NCBI GenBank assembly: GCA_012519615.1
Contig: JAAYPW010000027.1
Location: 1 to 37,785, forward strand
Length of the DNA: 37,785 nucleotides
From: Fusobacteriota bacterium
Lineage (GTDB): Bacteria > Fusobacteriota > Fusobacteriia > Fusobacteriales > JAAYPW01
Reading direction: 5' to 3'
Shown: positions 16,819 to 26,964 of the stretch, in pieces
Numbering within the stretch: the stretch's first letter is position 1
Layout of the letters: each line of letters starts with the position of its first letter
Position numbers and translations under genes: made by a program
Notes under the pieces: generated by a model
The model's database searches: none
The model's input: the letters and a program-made list of their open reading frames with translations, nothing else
What the model was told of the DNA's origin: nothing

Positions 16819-17976
16819 TTAGAAAGCTTGTGAAGTCGATATTCTTAACTGCGTTTGCTCATTACATATTGCTAAATCTGCCCTTACCATTACAAGGTCA
16901 TTGAAATAATAATGCAAACCAAAGCCACCATCAAGTTTTAAGTCTTTATAGAACATTTGGGCATCATATTTTCCGCTAACTCTACCAAATTCAGTAAAGA
17001 AACTCCCTCTTATATTATTTTTCTTATTTATCGGGAATCTATATTCCATTTGCCATACAGCACTATTATAATCTTTATATCTCATAAAATAATACCCTCT
17101 AAATAGTCCCAGATCCCCTAAAGTTGCAAAGTCAAAATCTCTCATGTTTTTATCAGGTTCTTTTAAATAATCCATATGCATCGTAAGAAATCTAATTGCC
17201 AATGTTTTTTTCTCGCCAACAGGAATATATTTTCTTGCATCAAATTTTAATTTATAGTAATCTCTATCGTTGGAACTATCATTTGAAATTAAATTTAAAC
17301 TTTTTTCAAATATAAACGCAATTTTCTCTCCTGTCATAGCACGATCTCTATTAAATGTTTTATCTCTTCCAATTTCAAAACCAATTTTATCCGTTTTTAA
17401 TTTTATTCTTCTTTGTAAAATTTTCGAATCCATGCCTAATTCACTATAATTAAATAGGTATTTATAATAATCATAGTCATTTAATTCTTTTTTTAAATTT
17501 AAATTTAAATTTGTATATTTACCATGTCCGTTATCATATCCTGCCATATTTTCTAATGTAAATGCATTTTTACTACTATCATTTCCACGATCATATAGAC
17601 GAATCTCGTCAAAAGATGCCCAAAAGAGATCTCCGCCTATTTTATATTTTCCAAAAACAGGAATATCTTTTAATTCCATCCAATCAACACCTATATCAGT
17701 TGAAGGTGAATACATAATTACATTTGTAATAAATCCACCTTTATTAAACAAATTTGTATTATAATAAAAGTTTCCAAATGTAAGCCCAGTTTCAGATGCA
17801 TAATATGGGAAAAAGAATGTTCTACTTGTAGAAACATCATCTGTTCCATAATATCTTTTAATTTTTTTAATAATATTATTACTCTTTTTTAAATCTAATT
17901 CTTTTTTATTTTCTTCTGAAAATATTACTATAGTTAATAAAAGCATAAATAAAATAACTAATTTATTTCTTTTCAA
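16819..17976 (-). CDS. Omp85/BamA-family outer-membrane barrel without POTRA domains
   Basis: A 385-residue precursor: signal peptide (MKRNKLVILFMLLLTIVIFS), a short charged linker, then a barrel of about 340 residues ending in aromatic AF. The last third has the Omp85 surface-antigen pattern: LGDLGLFRGYYFMRYKD, then WQMEYRFPI, RGSFFTEFGRVS and GGFGLHYYFNDLVMVRADLA. It is too short to hold POTRA repeats, so it is not BamA itself; it resembles the small D15-type or patatin-linked barrels without their partner domains. Start is TTG with AGGAGG eight bases upstream; no ATG fits. It has its own consensus promoter with a palindromic operator at 18041-18084, so expression is probably repressor-controlled. 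Confidence 0.82.
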   Translation of the reverse strand: MKRNKLVILFMLLLTIVIFSEENKKELDLKKSNNIIKKIKRYYGTDDVSTSRTFFFPYYASETGLTFGNFYYNTNLFNKGGFITNVIMYSPSTDIGVDWMELKDIPVFGKYKIGGDLFWASFDEIRLYDRGNDSSKNAFTLENMAGYDNGHGKYTNLNLNLKKELNDYDYYKYLFNYSELGMDSKILQRRIKLKTDKIGFEIGRDKTFNRDRAMTGEKIAFIFEKSLNLISNDSSNDRDYYKLKFDARKYIPVGEKKTLAIRFLTMHMDYLKEPDKNMRDFDFATLGDLGLFRGYYFMRYKDYNSAVWQMEYRFPINKKNNIRGSFFTEFGRVSGKYDAQMFYKDLKLDGGFGLHYYFNDLVMVRADLAICNEQTQLRISTSQAF

Positions 17977-18040
17977 ACTGTTGCCCTCCTATTTATTTTC
18001 TACTAAATAAACATATTTTATTTTTAATGTTTATTTAAAT

Positions 18041-18056
18041 TTGACTCATGAGTCAA
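18041..18056. promoter_or_regulatory. Palindromic operator TTGACTCATGAGTCAA
   Basis: A perfect 16-bp palindrome that begins at the last base of the -10 hexamer and covers the expected transcription start. The position suits a dimeric repressor blocking open-complex formation. The repressor gene is not in the window and I do not assign a family. Confidence 0.65.
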
Positions 18057-18084
18057 TTATAGGACTTTTCTACTAATTTGTCAA
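18056..18084 (-). promoter_or_regulatory. Consensus sigma-70 promoter of the Omp85-like gene
   Basis: Perfect TTGACA (18084-18079) and TATAAT (18061-18056) separated by 17 bases on the minus strand. The start site would lie near 18049, giving a leader of about 73 bases. The only promoter in the window with both hexamers fully consensus. Confidence 0.85.
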
Positions 18085-18445
18085 CTTAAAAATATCATTA
18101 TTTTTAATGCTTTTTAATTTTTTATACACTTTCTAATTAATTGTGGATTTTTAGAAAGTATTTTCACAATAAATTTTATTAATAAAATTAAAATATCGCT
18201 CTTTAACACATATTTTAGAGATAATATCTATTTTGAAATATATTTTTTATCTAATCTAATTTAAATAAGGACTTTACAAGAGAATTTGCTTATAAATTTA
18301 TTATAATATCCAGTTTTTTTATTTCATCTTCTTTTTAATCATATATGTATTTATCTATGGCTATAGTAATTGAATTTGTAAAATATATTTTTAATAATAA
18401 CTAGTTAATTAGTATTTTACATAACATTTTAATTTATAAGATATT
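18085..18445. other. Gene-free AT-rich stretch
   Basis: 361 bases between the histidine kinase and the Omp85 promoter. No reading frame of note on either strand. A 9-bp inverted repeat ACTTTCTAA / TTAGAAAGT (18128-18136, 18151-18159) has no T run after it. No clear terminator for the kinase transcript is visible. Confidence 0.5.
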
Positions 18446-19788
<1,343 letters not shown>

Positions 19789-19804
19789 TAAATTATATAC
19801 CTAA

Positions 19805-19833
19805 ATTATAACATTTTTTTTCTCATTAATCAA
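19805..19833 (-). promoter_or_regulatory. Promoter of the leader ORF / histidine kinase unit
   Basis: Minus-strand TTGATT (19833-19828), 17-base spacer, perfect TATAAT (19810-19805). It lies between the thiC stop and the leader ATG and would start RNA near 19797. Confidence 0.75.
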
Positions 19834-19858
19834 TTTTTTATACTATAAATTTAAAATT

Positions 19859-21151
19859 TTATTTATCTTTTTTTGCAACTCTTTTACTTCTTTTTACAGC
19901 ACAGAAATCCCCACACATTGCACATACTTCTTCATCTTCTGGCATCTGACTTTCTCGATATTTTATTGCTTTTTCGGGGTCAATTGCAAGGGCAAACTGA
20001 TCTTTCCAGTTAAGTTCTTCTCTTGCTTTACTCATTGCATTATCCCATTCTATAGCACCTTTTATCCCTTTTGCAATATCTGCTGCATGTGCTGCTATTC
20101 TACTTGCTATTACTCCCTCTTTAATATCATCTAAATCTGGTAATCTTAAATGCTCTGCCGGTGTTACATAACATAGGAAATCAGCTCCATATGTTGCTGC
20201 AATTGCTCCACCTATAGCTGATGTAATATGATCATAACCTGGTGCAATATCTGTAACTAAAGGGCCTAATACATAAAATGGAGCCCCATGACATAATTTT
20301 TTCTGAATTTGCATATTTGCAGCAATCTCATTTAAAGGTACATGCCCTGGACCCTCTATCATAACTTGTACATTTTCTTTCCATGCTTCTTTTGTTAGCT
20401 CGCCTAATGTGATTAGTTCTTGAATTTGTGGTGCATCTGTAGCATCTTTTATTGATCCTGGTCTTAATCCATCGCCTAAACTTAAAGTAACATCATATTT
20501 TTTACAAATCTCTAATAATCTTCCGAAATGCTCATAAAATGGATTTTCATTTCCAGTCTCTTTTATCCATTCATATAGTATTGCGCCACCTCTACTTACA
20601 ATATGTGTAAGTCTAGGATTTTTATCCACTCTTTCCACAGCATATTTATTTAAACCAGCATGTATTGTTAAAAAGTCAATCCCATTTTCTGCATGTTGTT
20701 CTACAACTTGAAATATCTCATCTACAGTTATATCTTTTACATCTTTATGATTAAATTGTACTAATGCATCATACATCGGTACAGTTCCTAACATAACTGG
20801 CGATATCTCTACTAATTTTTTCCTAAATGATTCTGTATCACCATAAGTACTTAGATCCATTATTGCATCAGCTTTTAGCTCAATTGCCTTCATAACTTTA
20901 TTTGTTTCTAACTCAATATCAAATTTATCTTGAGATACTCCAAGGTTTACATTTACTTTCGTTTTTAATCCTTTCCCAATTGCAATTCCTCTTAGATTTT
21001 TATGATTTTTATTTGCAGGAATTACGATTGTTCCGTTAGCTATCCCTTCTAATAAATCTTCTTTACTAATAAATTCATCTTTTAAAACATCACTCATCTG
21101 CTTTGTAAGTATCCCTTTTTTAGCCGCATCCATTTGTGTTGTATAAGTCAT
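19859..21151 (-). CDS. thiC: Phosphomethylpyrimidine synthase
   Basis: A 430-residue radical SAM enzyme that converts aminoimidazole ribotide to hydroxymethylpyrimidine phosphate for thiamine. The short form typical of anaerobes is full length here ([14 protein letters not shown] start; [34 protein letters not shown]). The cluster-binding cysteines at the C-terminus are Cys410, Cys413 and Cys417, spaced CX2CX3C (CAMCGDFC), one residue shorter than the CX2CX4C of Escherichia coli. ATG preceded by GGGGAG. Last gene of the thiamine operon, 21 bases after thiE; the aminoimidazole branch product comes from purine synthesis, outside the window. Confidence 0.96.
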   Translation of the reverse strand: MTYTTQMDAAKKGILTKQMSDVLKDEFISKEDLLEGIANGTIVIPANKNHKNLRGIAIGKGLKTKVNVNLGVSQDKFDIELETNKVMKAIELKADAIMDLSTYGDTESFRKKLVEISPVMLGTVPMYDALVQFNHKDVKDITVDEIFQVVEQHAENGIDFLTIHAGLNKYAVERVDKNPRLTHIVSRGGAILYEWIKETGNENPFYEHFGRLLEICKKYDVTLSLGDGLRPGSIKDATDAPQIQELITLGELTKEAWKENVQVMIEGPGHVPLNEIAANMQIQKKLCHGAPFYVLGPLVTDIAPGYDHITSAIGGAIAATYGADFLCYVTPAEHLRLPDLDDIKEGVIASRIAAHAADIAKGIKGAIEWDNAMSKAREELNWKDQFALAIDPEKAIKYRESQMPEDEEVCAMCGDFCAVKRSKRVAKKDK

Positions 21152-21172
21152 TAATCTCTCCCCTTTTTAATT

Positions 21173-22201
21173 TTATTTATTCATTTTATTTAACAACGAC
21201 ACAATTTTATCATTTATATTTTCTGCTCCAACTATTTCTGTAACGAGACAAATTGTTTCTGCACCTATATTAATTACATCATAAATATTATTTTCTTTGA
21301 TTCCACCTATTGCTACAAATGGGATCTTATTTTCTTTTACAGCGTATTCTAAATACTCTAGTCCCACAGGATCACATACATCATCTTTTGTATATGTTTT
21401 ATAAATGGGACCTACACCAATATAGTCAGCTCCATCTTCCAGAGCTTTTTGGTATTGCTCCTTTGAATGTGTAGATAATCCAATAATCTTGTTCCCTACA
21501 AGTTTACGCACCTCTTTTATAGGTACATCATCTTGACCAATATGAACTCCATCTGCATCAACCATCATTGCAATATCAATATGATCATTTACTATAAAAA
21601 TTACACTATTCTTTCTTGTAATTTCACGTATTTCTAGACATTCTTCATATTTTTCCTTCATTGATTTATATTTTTCCCGATATTGGATAATTTTTACTCC
21701 AGATTCTATCATCTCACGAACTACGTCAATATTTTTTCTACCATTTGAATATTTTTCAGCAGTTATCCCATATATCCCTTTAGGTAATTTTATTGTTATA
21801 AGTTTTAATATCTCTTTTTCTAGATAATATGCCTCGTATCTTATATTTTCCATTATTTTGCTTTTTTCATATTTTTCAATAATTTTAAGGGATTCCTCCA
21901 TTGTTCTTACAGCTTCTTCTACTCTTTTGAAATTTGCAGTTATTAACTGTTTTAAGTCTGTTTTTTTATCTAAAGTAGTGTTCTGGCTAATATCTTTTCC
22001 AATATCGTGTTCAGAATCTCTAGAATTAACGAAATCATCATCGATATTTTTAAAAGTTTTTCTTAATTTATGTCGAATTTCTCTTAATTTTTTTGTTTTG
22101 TCTTCATCTTCGAAATAAAATCTACATACATCTTCAATTACACGAATACCTTCAGCAGCTCGATTTACATTTGCATCAAGAATTCTATTTATTTTATACA
22201 T
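21173..22201 (-). CDS. thiE: Thiamine-phosphate synthase with extra N-terminal domain
   Basis: A 342-residue fusion. Residues 1-130 form the helical domain found ahead of ThiE in some bacteria, with the signature RILDANVNRAAEGIRVIEDV. Residues 135-342 are ThiE, a TIM barrel: YGITAEKYSNGR, IQYREKY, VNDHIDIA, DADGVHIGQDD, IIGLSTHS, YIGVGPIYKT and FVAIGGI. ThiE joins hydroxymethylpyrimidine diphosphate to thiazole phosphate. The role of the N-terminal domain is not known to me. Its ATG overlaps the thiF stop (TAATG), so the two are translationally coupled. Confidence 0.95.
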   Translation of the reverse strand: MYKINRILDANVNRAAEGIRVIEDVCRFYFEDEDKTKKLREIRHKLRKTFKNIDDDFVNSRDSEHDIGKDISQNTTLDKKTDLKQLITANFKRVEEAVRTMEESLKIIEKYEKSKIMENIRYEAYYLEKEILKLITIKLPKGIYGITAEKYSNGRKNIDVVREMIESGVKIIQYREKYKSMKEKYEECLEIREITRKNSVIFIVNDHIDIAMMVDADGVHIGQDDVPIKEVRKLVGNKIIGLSTHSKEQYQKALEDGADYIGVGPIYKTYTKDDVCDPVGLEYLEYAVKENKIPFVAIGGIKENNIYDVINIGAETICLVTEIVGAENINDKIVSLLNKMNK

Positions 22202-22746
22202 TAATTATCCACTCCAACTCCATGTTTTTCTATAATTATATTTGCCATTGTACCTGCTATAATAGATACTTTTGTAGAATATGTCTTATAGTCTATTATA
22301 TCACTTTTAAAATCACCAACAATAAATATATTTTTTCCTAGTTTTTTAGTTACAATATTTGATAAATCTAATCCACCAATTCCATTAGCAGATACAATTA
22401 ATTTATTTGAATTTGAAAAAACCTCTAGTAATTCTATTTTTCTCTCTTTAATATCAAATCCCTCTACAATAATATTACAATTATTAAACTTCTCTAGCAT
22501 ATTATCTTTTGTAAGTTCTAAAACTTCTTTCTCTATAATTATATCACCATTAATATTTTCTAAGTTTTCTTTTAACATATCAACTTTATATTTCCCAACC
22601 TGATTTTTAAAGAAAAATTGTCTATTTAAATTAGATTCCGTTATTATATCAAAGTCTATTATCTTAAATTTTGTAAACCCAGCTCTAACTAAATACATTG
22701 CAACATTAGAACCTATTCCGCCTACACCTGCAATTCCGATTTTCAT
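22201..22746 (-). CDS. thiF: ThiS adenylyltransferase, short form
   Basis: A 181-residue E1-like enzyme that adenylates the C-terminus of ThiS for sulfur transfer. The nucleotide-binding loop GVGGIGSN (residues 7-14) and the IDFDIITESNLNRQFF motif with its Arg are present, followed by Lys residues of the crossover region (KNQVGKYKVDM). It is shorter than the 240-250-residue enterobacterial ThiF and lacks that protein's zinc-binding C-terminus; this compact type is seen in Clostridia-like thiamine clusters. Its ATG overlaps the thiH stop by 4 bases (ATGA) and its stop overlaps thiE. Confidence 0.92.
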   Translation of the reverse strand: MKIGIAGVGGIGSNVAMYLVRAGFTKFKIIDFDIITESNLNRQFFFKNQVGKYKVDMLKENLENINGDIIIEKEVLELTKDNMLEKFNNCNIIVEGFDIKERKIELLEVFSNSNKLIVSANGIGGLDLSNIVTKKLGKNIFIVGDFKSDIIDYKTYSTKVSIIAGTMANIIIEKHGVGVDN

Positions 22747-23861
22747 CTAATTTCACCAGATTCCCATATCCAATCTTTATATATCGCTTGATAATTTTGA
22801 CTTTCTATAGAATGAACCATTTCCTCAACATTACGATTATCTGATATTTCAAACTGTTTTGTGGAATTATCAACTTTAGTATGGCCTCCAACATCGGTTT
22901 TTGAATCTGCGGACATTTTTGTAACACCTAGTTTCATGATATTATCTCGAAACTCCTGTTTTTCTCTTGTAGATATATTTATACCTGCTCTATTAGCAAA
23001 AATTCTATAGGCTGTCATTATTTGGACAAATTTTTTATCTCTCATAGGATCATTTGGTTTAAATCCACCTTCAGCATCATTTATTCGTGGTAATGAAATA
23101 CTAAATTCTGTATCAAGATAATTATCCATTAGATATCTTAGATGTAATCCACTAAAAAACGCCTCTTTTATAGTTTCCCCTAACCCAAATAGTGTACCAA
23201 TGCTAACTTGTCTAAATCCTGCAATTGCACCTCTTTCCGGTGTATCTAGTCTATAATGATAATCTCTTTTTTTTCCCGCTAAATGTACTTTCTCATATAG
23301 TTCTTTATTATATGTTTCCTGATATACAGTTAGACCATCTACCCCTAATTTTTTCAACTCAATATATTTATCTGTGTCCATAGGAAATACCTCTATTGAT
23401 ATTGACGGAAAATAATTTGATAATAATTTTATCGAATCTTTTAAATAGATAAAATCTTTTTCTGTATCTGCCTCACCAGTTAAAACTAATAGATGTTTTA
23501 AACCAGTTTTTGCAATTTCAATTGCCTCTTTTTCAATCTCCTCTAGTGTTAGTTTAGCTCTTTTAATCTTATTATCTTTATTAAATCCACAATATATACA
23601 TCTATTTGTACAATAATTTGAAATATACATTGGTGTATATAGAGAAATTGTACGACCGAAATACTGTCTTGTTATATCCATAGATTTTTTTGCCATAATC
23701 TCAATATATTTTTCCGCTTTATTAGAGATTATATTTAAAAAATCCATATCATTTAACTTTGTTTTATTTAAACTATTTATAATATCCTCATTTTTTATAG
23801 AATTACAATAGTTTTCAAAATCAAACGCTTTATATTTTTCTATTATATCATAAAATCCCAT
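22743..23861 (-). CDS. thiH: 2-iminoacetate synthase (tyrosine lyase)
   Basis: A 372-residue radical SAM enzyme that cleaves tyrosine to p-cresol and dehydroglycine, the glycine-imine donor for thiazole formation in anaerobes. CX3CX2C at Cys84, Cys88 and Cys91 (YCTNRCIYCGFN). Other family features: LLVLTGEAD, SIEVFPMD, TVYQETYN, FRQVSIGTLFGLGE and the C-terminal biotin synthase-like region with SADSKTDVGGH. It starts two bases after the thiG stop and overlaps thiF by 4 bases. Choice of ThiH rather than ThiO fits an anaerobic lifestyle. Confidence 0.96.
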   Translation of the reverse strand: MGFYDIIEKYKAFDFENYCNSIKNEDIINSLNKTKLNDMDFLNIISNKAEKYIEIMAKKSMDITRQYFGRTISLYTPMYISNYCTNRCIYCGFNKDNKIKRAKLTLEEIEKEAIEIAKTGLKHLLVLTGEADTEKDFIYLKDSIKLLSNYFPSISIEVFPMDTDKYIELKKLGVDGLTVYQETYNKELYEKVHLAGKKRDYHYRLDTPERGAIAGFRQVSIGTLFGLGETIKEAFFSGLHLRYLMDNYLDTEFSISLPRINDAEGGFKPNDPMRDKKFVQIMTAYRIFANRAGINISTREKQEFRDNIMKLGVTKMSADSKTDVGGHTKVDNSTKQFEISDNRNVEEMVHSIESQNYQAIYKDWIWESGEIR

Positions 23862-23863
23862 AT

Positions 23864-24637
23864 TTAATCACCTAAAAATCCAGTAAGAGGCGATGAAGCA
23901 TCTGCATATTTTTTCTCTTCGGCCATTTTAGCTAAATATCCCATTCTTCCTGATTTAACAGCATATTTAAATGCTTCTCCCATTAATATTGGGTCTTCTG
24001 ATGTAGCAATTGCTGTATTTACAATAACAGCAGCTGCACCAATTTCCATAGCAGCAGCAGCATGCGAAGGCTTTCCTATTCCAGCATCTACAATTACAGG
24101 GATTTTTACATTTTCTATTATTATTTCAATAATATCTTTTAGTAATAGCCCTTTATTTGTCCCAATTGGTGCACCAAGTGGCATTACAGCAGCTGCACCA
24201 GCACTTTCCAAACGTTTAGATATTGTTAAATCAGGCATAATATATGGCATAACATGAAATCCCTCTTTAGCAAGTATTTCTGTTGCTTTTAAAGTCTCTT
24301 CATTATTAGGTAGAAGATATTTCATATCGTTTATTATCTCAATTTTTATAAAATTACCGCAACCTGCTTCCTTTGCAATTCTTGCTATCCTTACAGCTTC
24401 CATATGATCTCTTGCACCAGATGTATTTGGTAAAAGCATTACATTTTTTGGAATATAATTTAAGATATTTCCATCTTTATCGCTGTTATTTACCCTTCTA
24501 AGAGCTACAGTTATCATTTCAGACTCGCTACTTTCTAACATTTTAGGTATTATTGATTTTGAAGAAAATTTACCTGTTCCTGTAATTAATCTACTTTTTA
24601 ATTCTAAATTACCTATTTTAAATAAGTCTTTTTCCAT
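23864..24637 (-). CDS. thiG: Thiazole synthase
   Basis: A 257-residue TIM-barrel enzyme that builds thiazole phosphate from deoxyxylulose phosphate, dehydroglycine and ThiS-thiocarboxylate. Landmarks are [10 protein letters not shown] near the N-terminus, the Schiff-base Lys98 in [28 protein letters not shown] and [22 protein letters not shown] preceded by AAGGAGAG. It begins 756 bases downstream of thiS, its ThiS substrate gene, an unusual distance for genes of one operon. From thiG on, the genes are tightly packed. Confidence 0.96.
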   Translation of the reverse strand: MEKDLFKIGNLELKSRLITGTGKFSSKSIIPKMLESSESEMITVALRRVNNSDKDGNILNYIPKNVMLLPNTSGARDHMEAVRIARIAKEAGCGNFIKIEIINDMKYLLPNNEETLKATEILAKEGFHVMPYIMPDLTISKRLESAGAAAVMPLGAPIGTNKGLLLKDIIEIIIENVKIPVIVDAGIGKPSHAAAAMEIGAAAVIVNTAIATSEDPILMGEAFKYAVKSGRMGYLAKMAEEKKYADASSPLTGFLGD

Positions 24638-25393
24638 TTTTCTCTCCTTAAAGTTATAAATTAATATTAAAATATTAATATTAATACAAAATTTAGTCTT
24701 TTTTATTATTTCTATAGATTTTTAAATAAAATAGACTTTTTATAAACATATAACGTCTCTCTACAAAAAATATTTGTATGCATTTTTTATAATAGAAATA
24801 TATTCTTATTCTTGTATTTAATTTTATAAATATCCATATAGTTAACTAACACTTTGTATTATTTCATAATCCTGTATTGCATAAATTACGCCTCGTACAT
24901 AATATTTAATTAAAATTTATATCATTAATTAAAATTTTTTTTCTACAACTAAATATTTATTTGAATAAAAAAAGTAAAAAACAGTGTATACTCGATTTAT
25001 CTTTCAAATAATAATTAATCATATTGTAAAAATATTGCTAATAATTTTATATATTTATACTCTAAAAACGCGGTCTATATGAAAATAAAATTTTATGGCA
25101 AAGTTTTATTTTGAAAATTATATTTTCATTTCCTAAATACCATTAACTACGTTCTAAGCTCTAAAATCACATCTTTTGCCCTTACATTTCTTTAATCTAT
25201 TTGAATTCGCGTCCTTCTATGTCTAAAATTATTTTTTAATTTTCAATTTTAATTTTTTTATATTCATATTTGATTATGTACATATTATGTTAGTAAAATA
25301 ATTCATTACTATTTTAATATTTACAGCCTCATTCTATATTCTTCTAATTTTGATTTTACAGAGTAGTTGAAACAATGTGAGTTGTATATATTT
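24638..25393. other. 756-base gene-free gap inside the thiamine operon
   Basis: No coherent reading frame on either strand; all frames are broken by stops every few dozen bases. A near-perfect inverted repeat (ATGAAAATAAAATTTT at 25079-25094 and AAAATTATATTTTCAT at 25114-25129, one mismatch, 19-base loop) sits beside a slightly GC-richer block (about 25065-25220). A direct repeat of TTAATTAAAATTT occurs at about 24908 and 24932. The stretch could be a dispersed intergenic element inserted in the operon or the remains of a lost gene. No second TPP riboswitch precedes thiG. Confidence 0.5.
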
Positions 25394-25594
25394 TTATCCA
25401 CCACCAACAAAATTTAATAGTTCAATATTATCTTTATCATCTATTATTGTACTATCCCAATTCTCTTTTTTTAAAATATTATAATTATATTCCACTATTA
25501 GAGATTTTTTTTCTAATTTTTTCATATTAATTAATTCTTCAATTGTTTTTCCAATAACATTTTTCTCGATAAGTCCATTTATAGTTACAGCCAT
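25394..25594 (-). CDS. thiS: Sulfur carrier protein ThiS
   Basis: A 66-residue ubiquitin-like protein. It starts MAVTINGLIEKN, has the middle VEYNYNILKKENW and ends NFVGGG. The terminal Gly is adenylated by ThiF and then carries sulfur as a thiocarboxylate for ThiG. ATG at 25594 is preceded by GGTGAA; a second ATG 4 bases upstream is out of frame. It is the first gene after the TPP riboswitch and terminator and is separated from the rest of the cluster by 756 bases. Confidence 0.93.
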   Translation of the reverse strand: MAVTINGLIEKNVIGKTIEELINMKKLEKKSLIVEYNYNILKKENWDSTIIDDKDNIELLNFVGGG

Positions 25595-25621
25595 TCATTT
25601 CACCTTCTTTCTTTATTAAAT

Positions 25622-25651
25622 AAAAAAGCTCTCCCTAAATAAGGAAAGCTT
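25622..25651 (-). terminator. Riboswitch-controlled terminator before thiS
   Basis: Minus-strand stem AAGCTTTCC / GGGAGAGCTT around TTATTTA (25651-25626), followed by six T. It lies just after the TPP aptamer and before thiS, the classic expression platform for thiamine-dependent termination. Confidence 0.88.
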
Positions 25652-25678
25652 CTATTTATTTTAATAAAATTTAAATAG

Positions 25679-25762
25679 TCTGCTTCCCTTCGTTGGCATT
25701 ATCCAAACAGGTTCGAAGGGTCGGAAATCTCCTCTCAGCTTATTAGCTCCCCTAGCAAGTAT
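25679..25762 (-). promoter_or_regulatory. TPP riboswitch (THI element)
   Basis: The minus strand contains the conserved elements GGGGAGC, GCTGAGAGGAGA, GACCCTTCGAACCTG and TGGATAATGCCAACGAAGGG then AAGCAG. The P1 stem pairs CTTGCT with AGCAGA. It binds thiamine pyrophosphate and, with the hairpin downstream, should stop transcription of thiS and the thi operon when thiamine is present. Confidence 0.97.
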
Positions 25763-25791
25763 ATTATCACATTGTATTACATAATTGTAAA
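25763..25791 (-). promoter_or_regulatory. Promoter of the thiamine operon
   Basis: Minus-strand TTTACA (25791-25786), 17-base spacer, GATAAT (25768-25763) with an upstream TG. It would start RNA at about 25757, at the edge of the TPP aptamer. Confidence 0.7.
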
Positions 25792-25814
25792 TTGTTACTT
25801 TATGTTTAAATTAG

Positions 25815-26879
25815 TTAATATATCACATTACATCCTCTTGATTCCAATTTTTTTATAGTTTTATGTACTGGAGAATTTGTCCCTGTATCAAGATTAGGTG
25901 TATTCCATAGATATAAATCCTCTAAATTTTTTAGTTCTTCTAAAGACGATATATCTTTTACAAGAGTTTTTTCTAAATATAGATACATTAAATTCTGAAG
26001 TTTAGATAGTACACTTATATCTTCAATTTCAGTTTCTTGTAAATATAACTCCTCAATTGCTGTTAAATTCTCAAGTGGAGATATATCAACTACATTTGTT
26101 TTTGATATACGTAAATAAACAAGATTCTCTAATGTAGATAATGGTTCAATATTATCAATATCAGTTTTCCATAAATCTAATTTTTGTAGACCTATTAAAT
26201 TTTCTAATCCAATTAAAGACGAAATATTCTTATTTGATAAAGATAAAGTACTTATATCAACTAAGTCTTCTTTATATATTGGTCCTTCTAATTTATTTAT
26301 TTTTTCTCTTACAGCACTTTCTAAATTTGGATCTTCAAATTGAATTCCATCATTAGATATTGTTTTTTTACTTCCATCTCCAATTCCATATTCACTTTCG
26401 TATTGGATAATTGGTTTTTCGCTTTCAATAAAATTATCATCTTCATCATTATTAGATGTAGCTGCCACTTCTCCATCTGCAACAACTTGTTTAAATGAAG
26501 ATTTTTTTAACAAATTATTTAATCTTTCTATTTCTTCATGCATCTCTCTTGTTGTTTTATTTCTTCTTATCGCCAAGAAATCTATTGATTCTAGTACTTC
26601 CAACATATCTTTCTCAAGTTTATTAGAGTTTTTAGTATTTAATTTCGACATTTTAGTATTATCCTCTATTTCTACAATTAACTCTATAACCATTTTTTTG
26701 AAAATATAAAAGTTAAATATTACAATTGCGGTTACTGCAATTGCTCCAATAGTTAAATAATTTTTTGGATTATCTTTTATCACCATAAAAATCATTGTAA
26801 CTGCTACTAACAATATTAAAACACCTATAAATATAAAAAAATTCCCCATAAGCTTTGCTTTATTTTGTCTGTCAGTCAT
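25815..26879 (-). CDS. Membrane-anchored leucine-rich-repeat protein
   Basis: A 354-residue protein with two N-terminal membrane segments (about 12-34 and 42-66), a helical linker (about 70-130) and an acidic stretch (SNNDEDDNFIESE). The C-terminal half has about five 22-residue leucine-rich repeats of the internalin type (LENLVYLRISKTNVVDISPL and relatives). These would form a curved protein-binding surface. Both ends of a two-TM protein lie on the same side; which side is not decided by sequence. An in-frame ATG at 26888 touches its GGGG, whereas ATG 26879 has it nine bases upstream, so the latter is chosen. It has its own promoter directly after glyS. Partner unknown. Confidence 0.82.
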   Translation of the reverse strand: MTDRQNKAKLMGNFFIFIGVLILLVAVTMIFMVIKDNPKNYLTIGAIAVTAIVIFNFYIFKKMVIELIVEIEDNTKMSKLNTKNSNKLEKDMLEVLESIDFLAIRRNKTTREMHEEIERLNNLLKKSSFKQVVADGEVAATSNNDEDDNFIESEKPIIQYESEYGIGDGSKKTISNDGIQFEDPNLESAVREKINKLEGPIYKEDLVDISTLSLSNKNISSLIGLENLIGLQKLDLWKTDIDNIEPLSTLENLVYLRISKTNVVDISPLENLTAIEELYLQETEIEDISVLSKLQNLMYLYLEKTLVKDISSLEELKNLEDLYLWNTPNLDTGTNSPVHKTIKKLESRGCNVIY

Positions 26880-26922
26880 TGTTAACATCCCCTTTTTTAT
26901 TTTTATATAATTTGTTCACATT

Positions 26923-26952
26923 AGTATAGCTTATTTTTTTTATTAAAGTCAA
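26923..26952 (-). promoter_or_regulatory. Promoter of the leucine-rich-repeat gene
   Basis: Minus-strand TTGACT (26952-26947), 18-base spacer, TATACT (26928-26923), just after the glyS stop and about 40 bases before the chosen start. Confidence 0.7.
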
Positions 26953-26964
26953 GTTTTATATAAA

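Noticed and set aside
18128-18159. 9-bp inverted repeat as a terminator of the histidine kinase transcript
   Set aside because: No T run on either side, AT-rich stem, and more than 280 bases beyond the stop codon.
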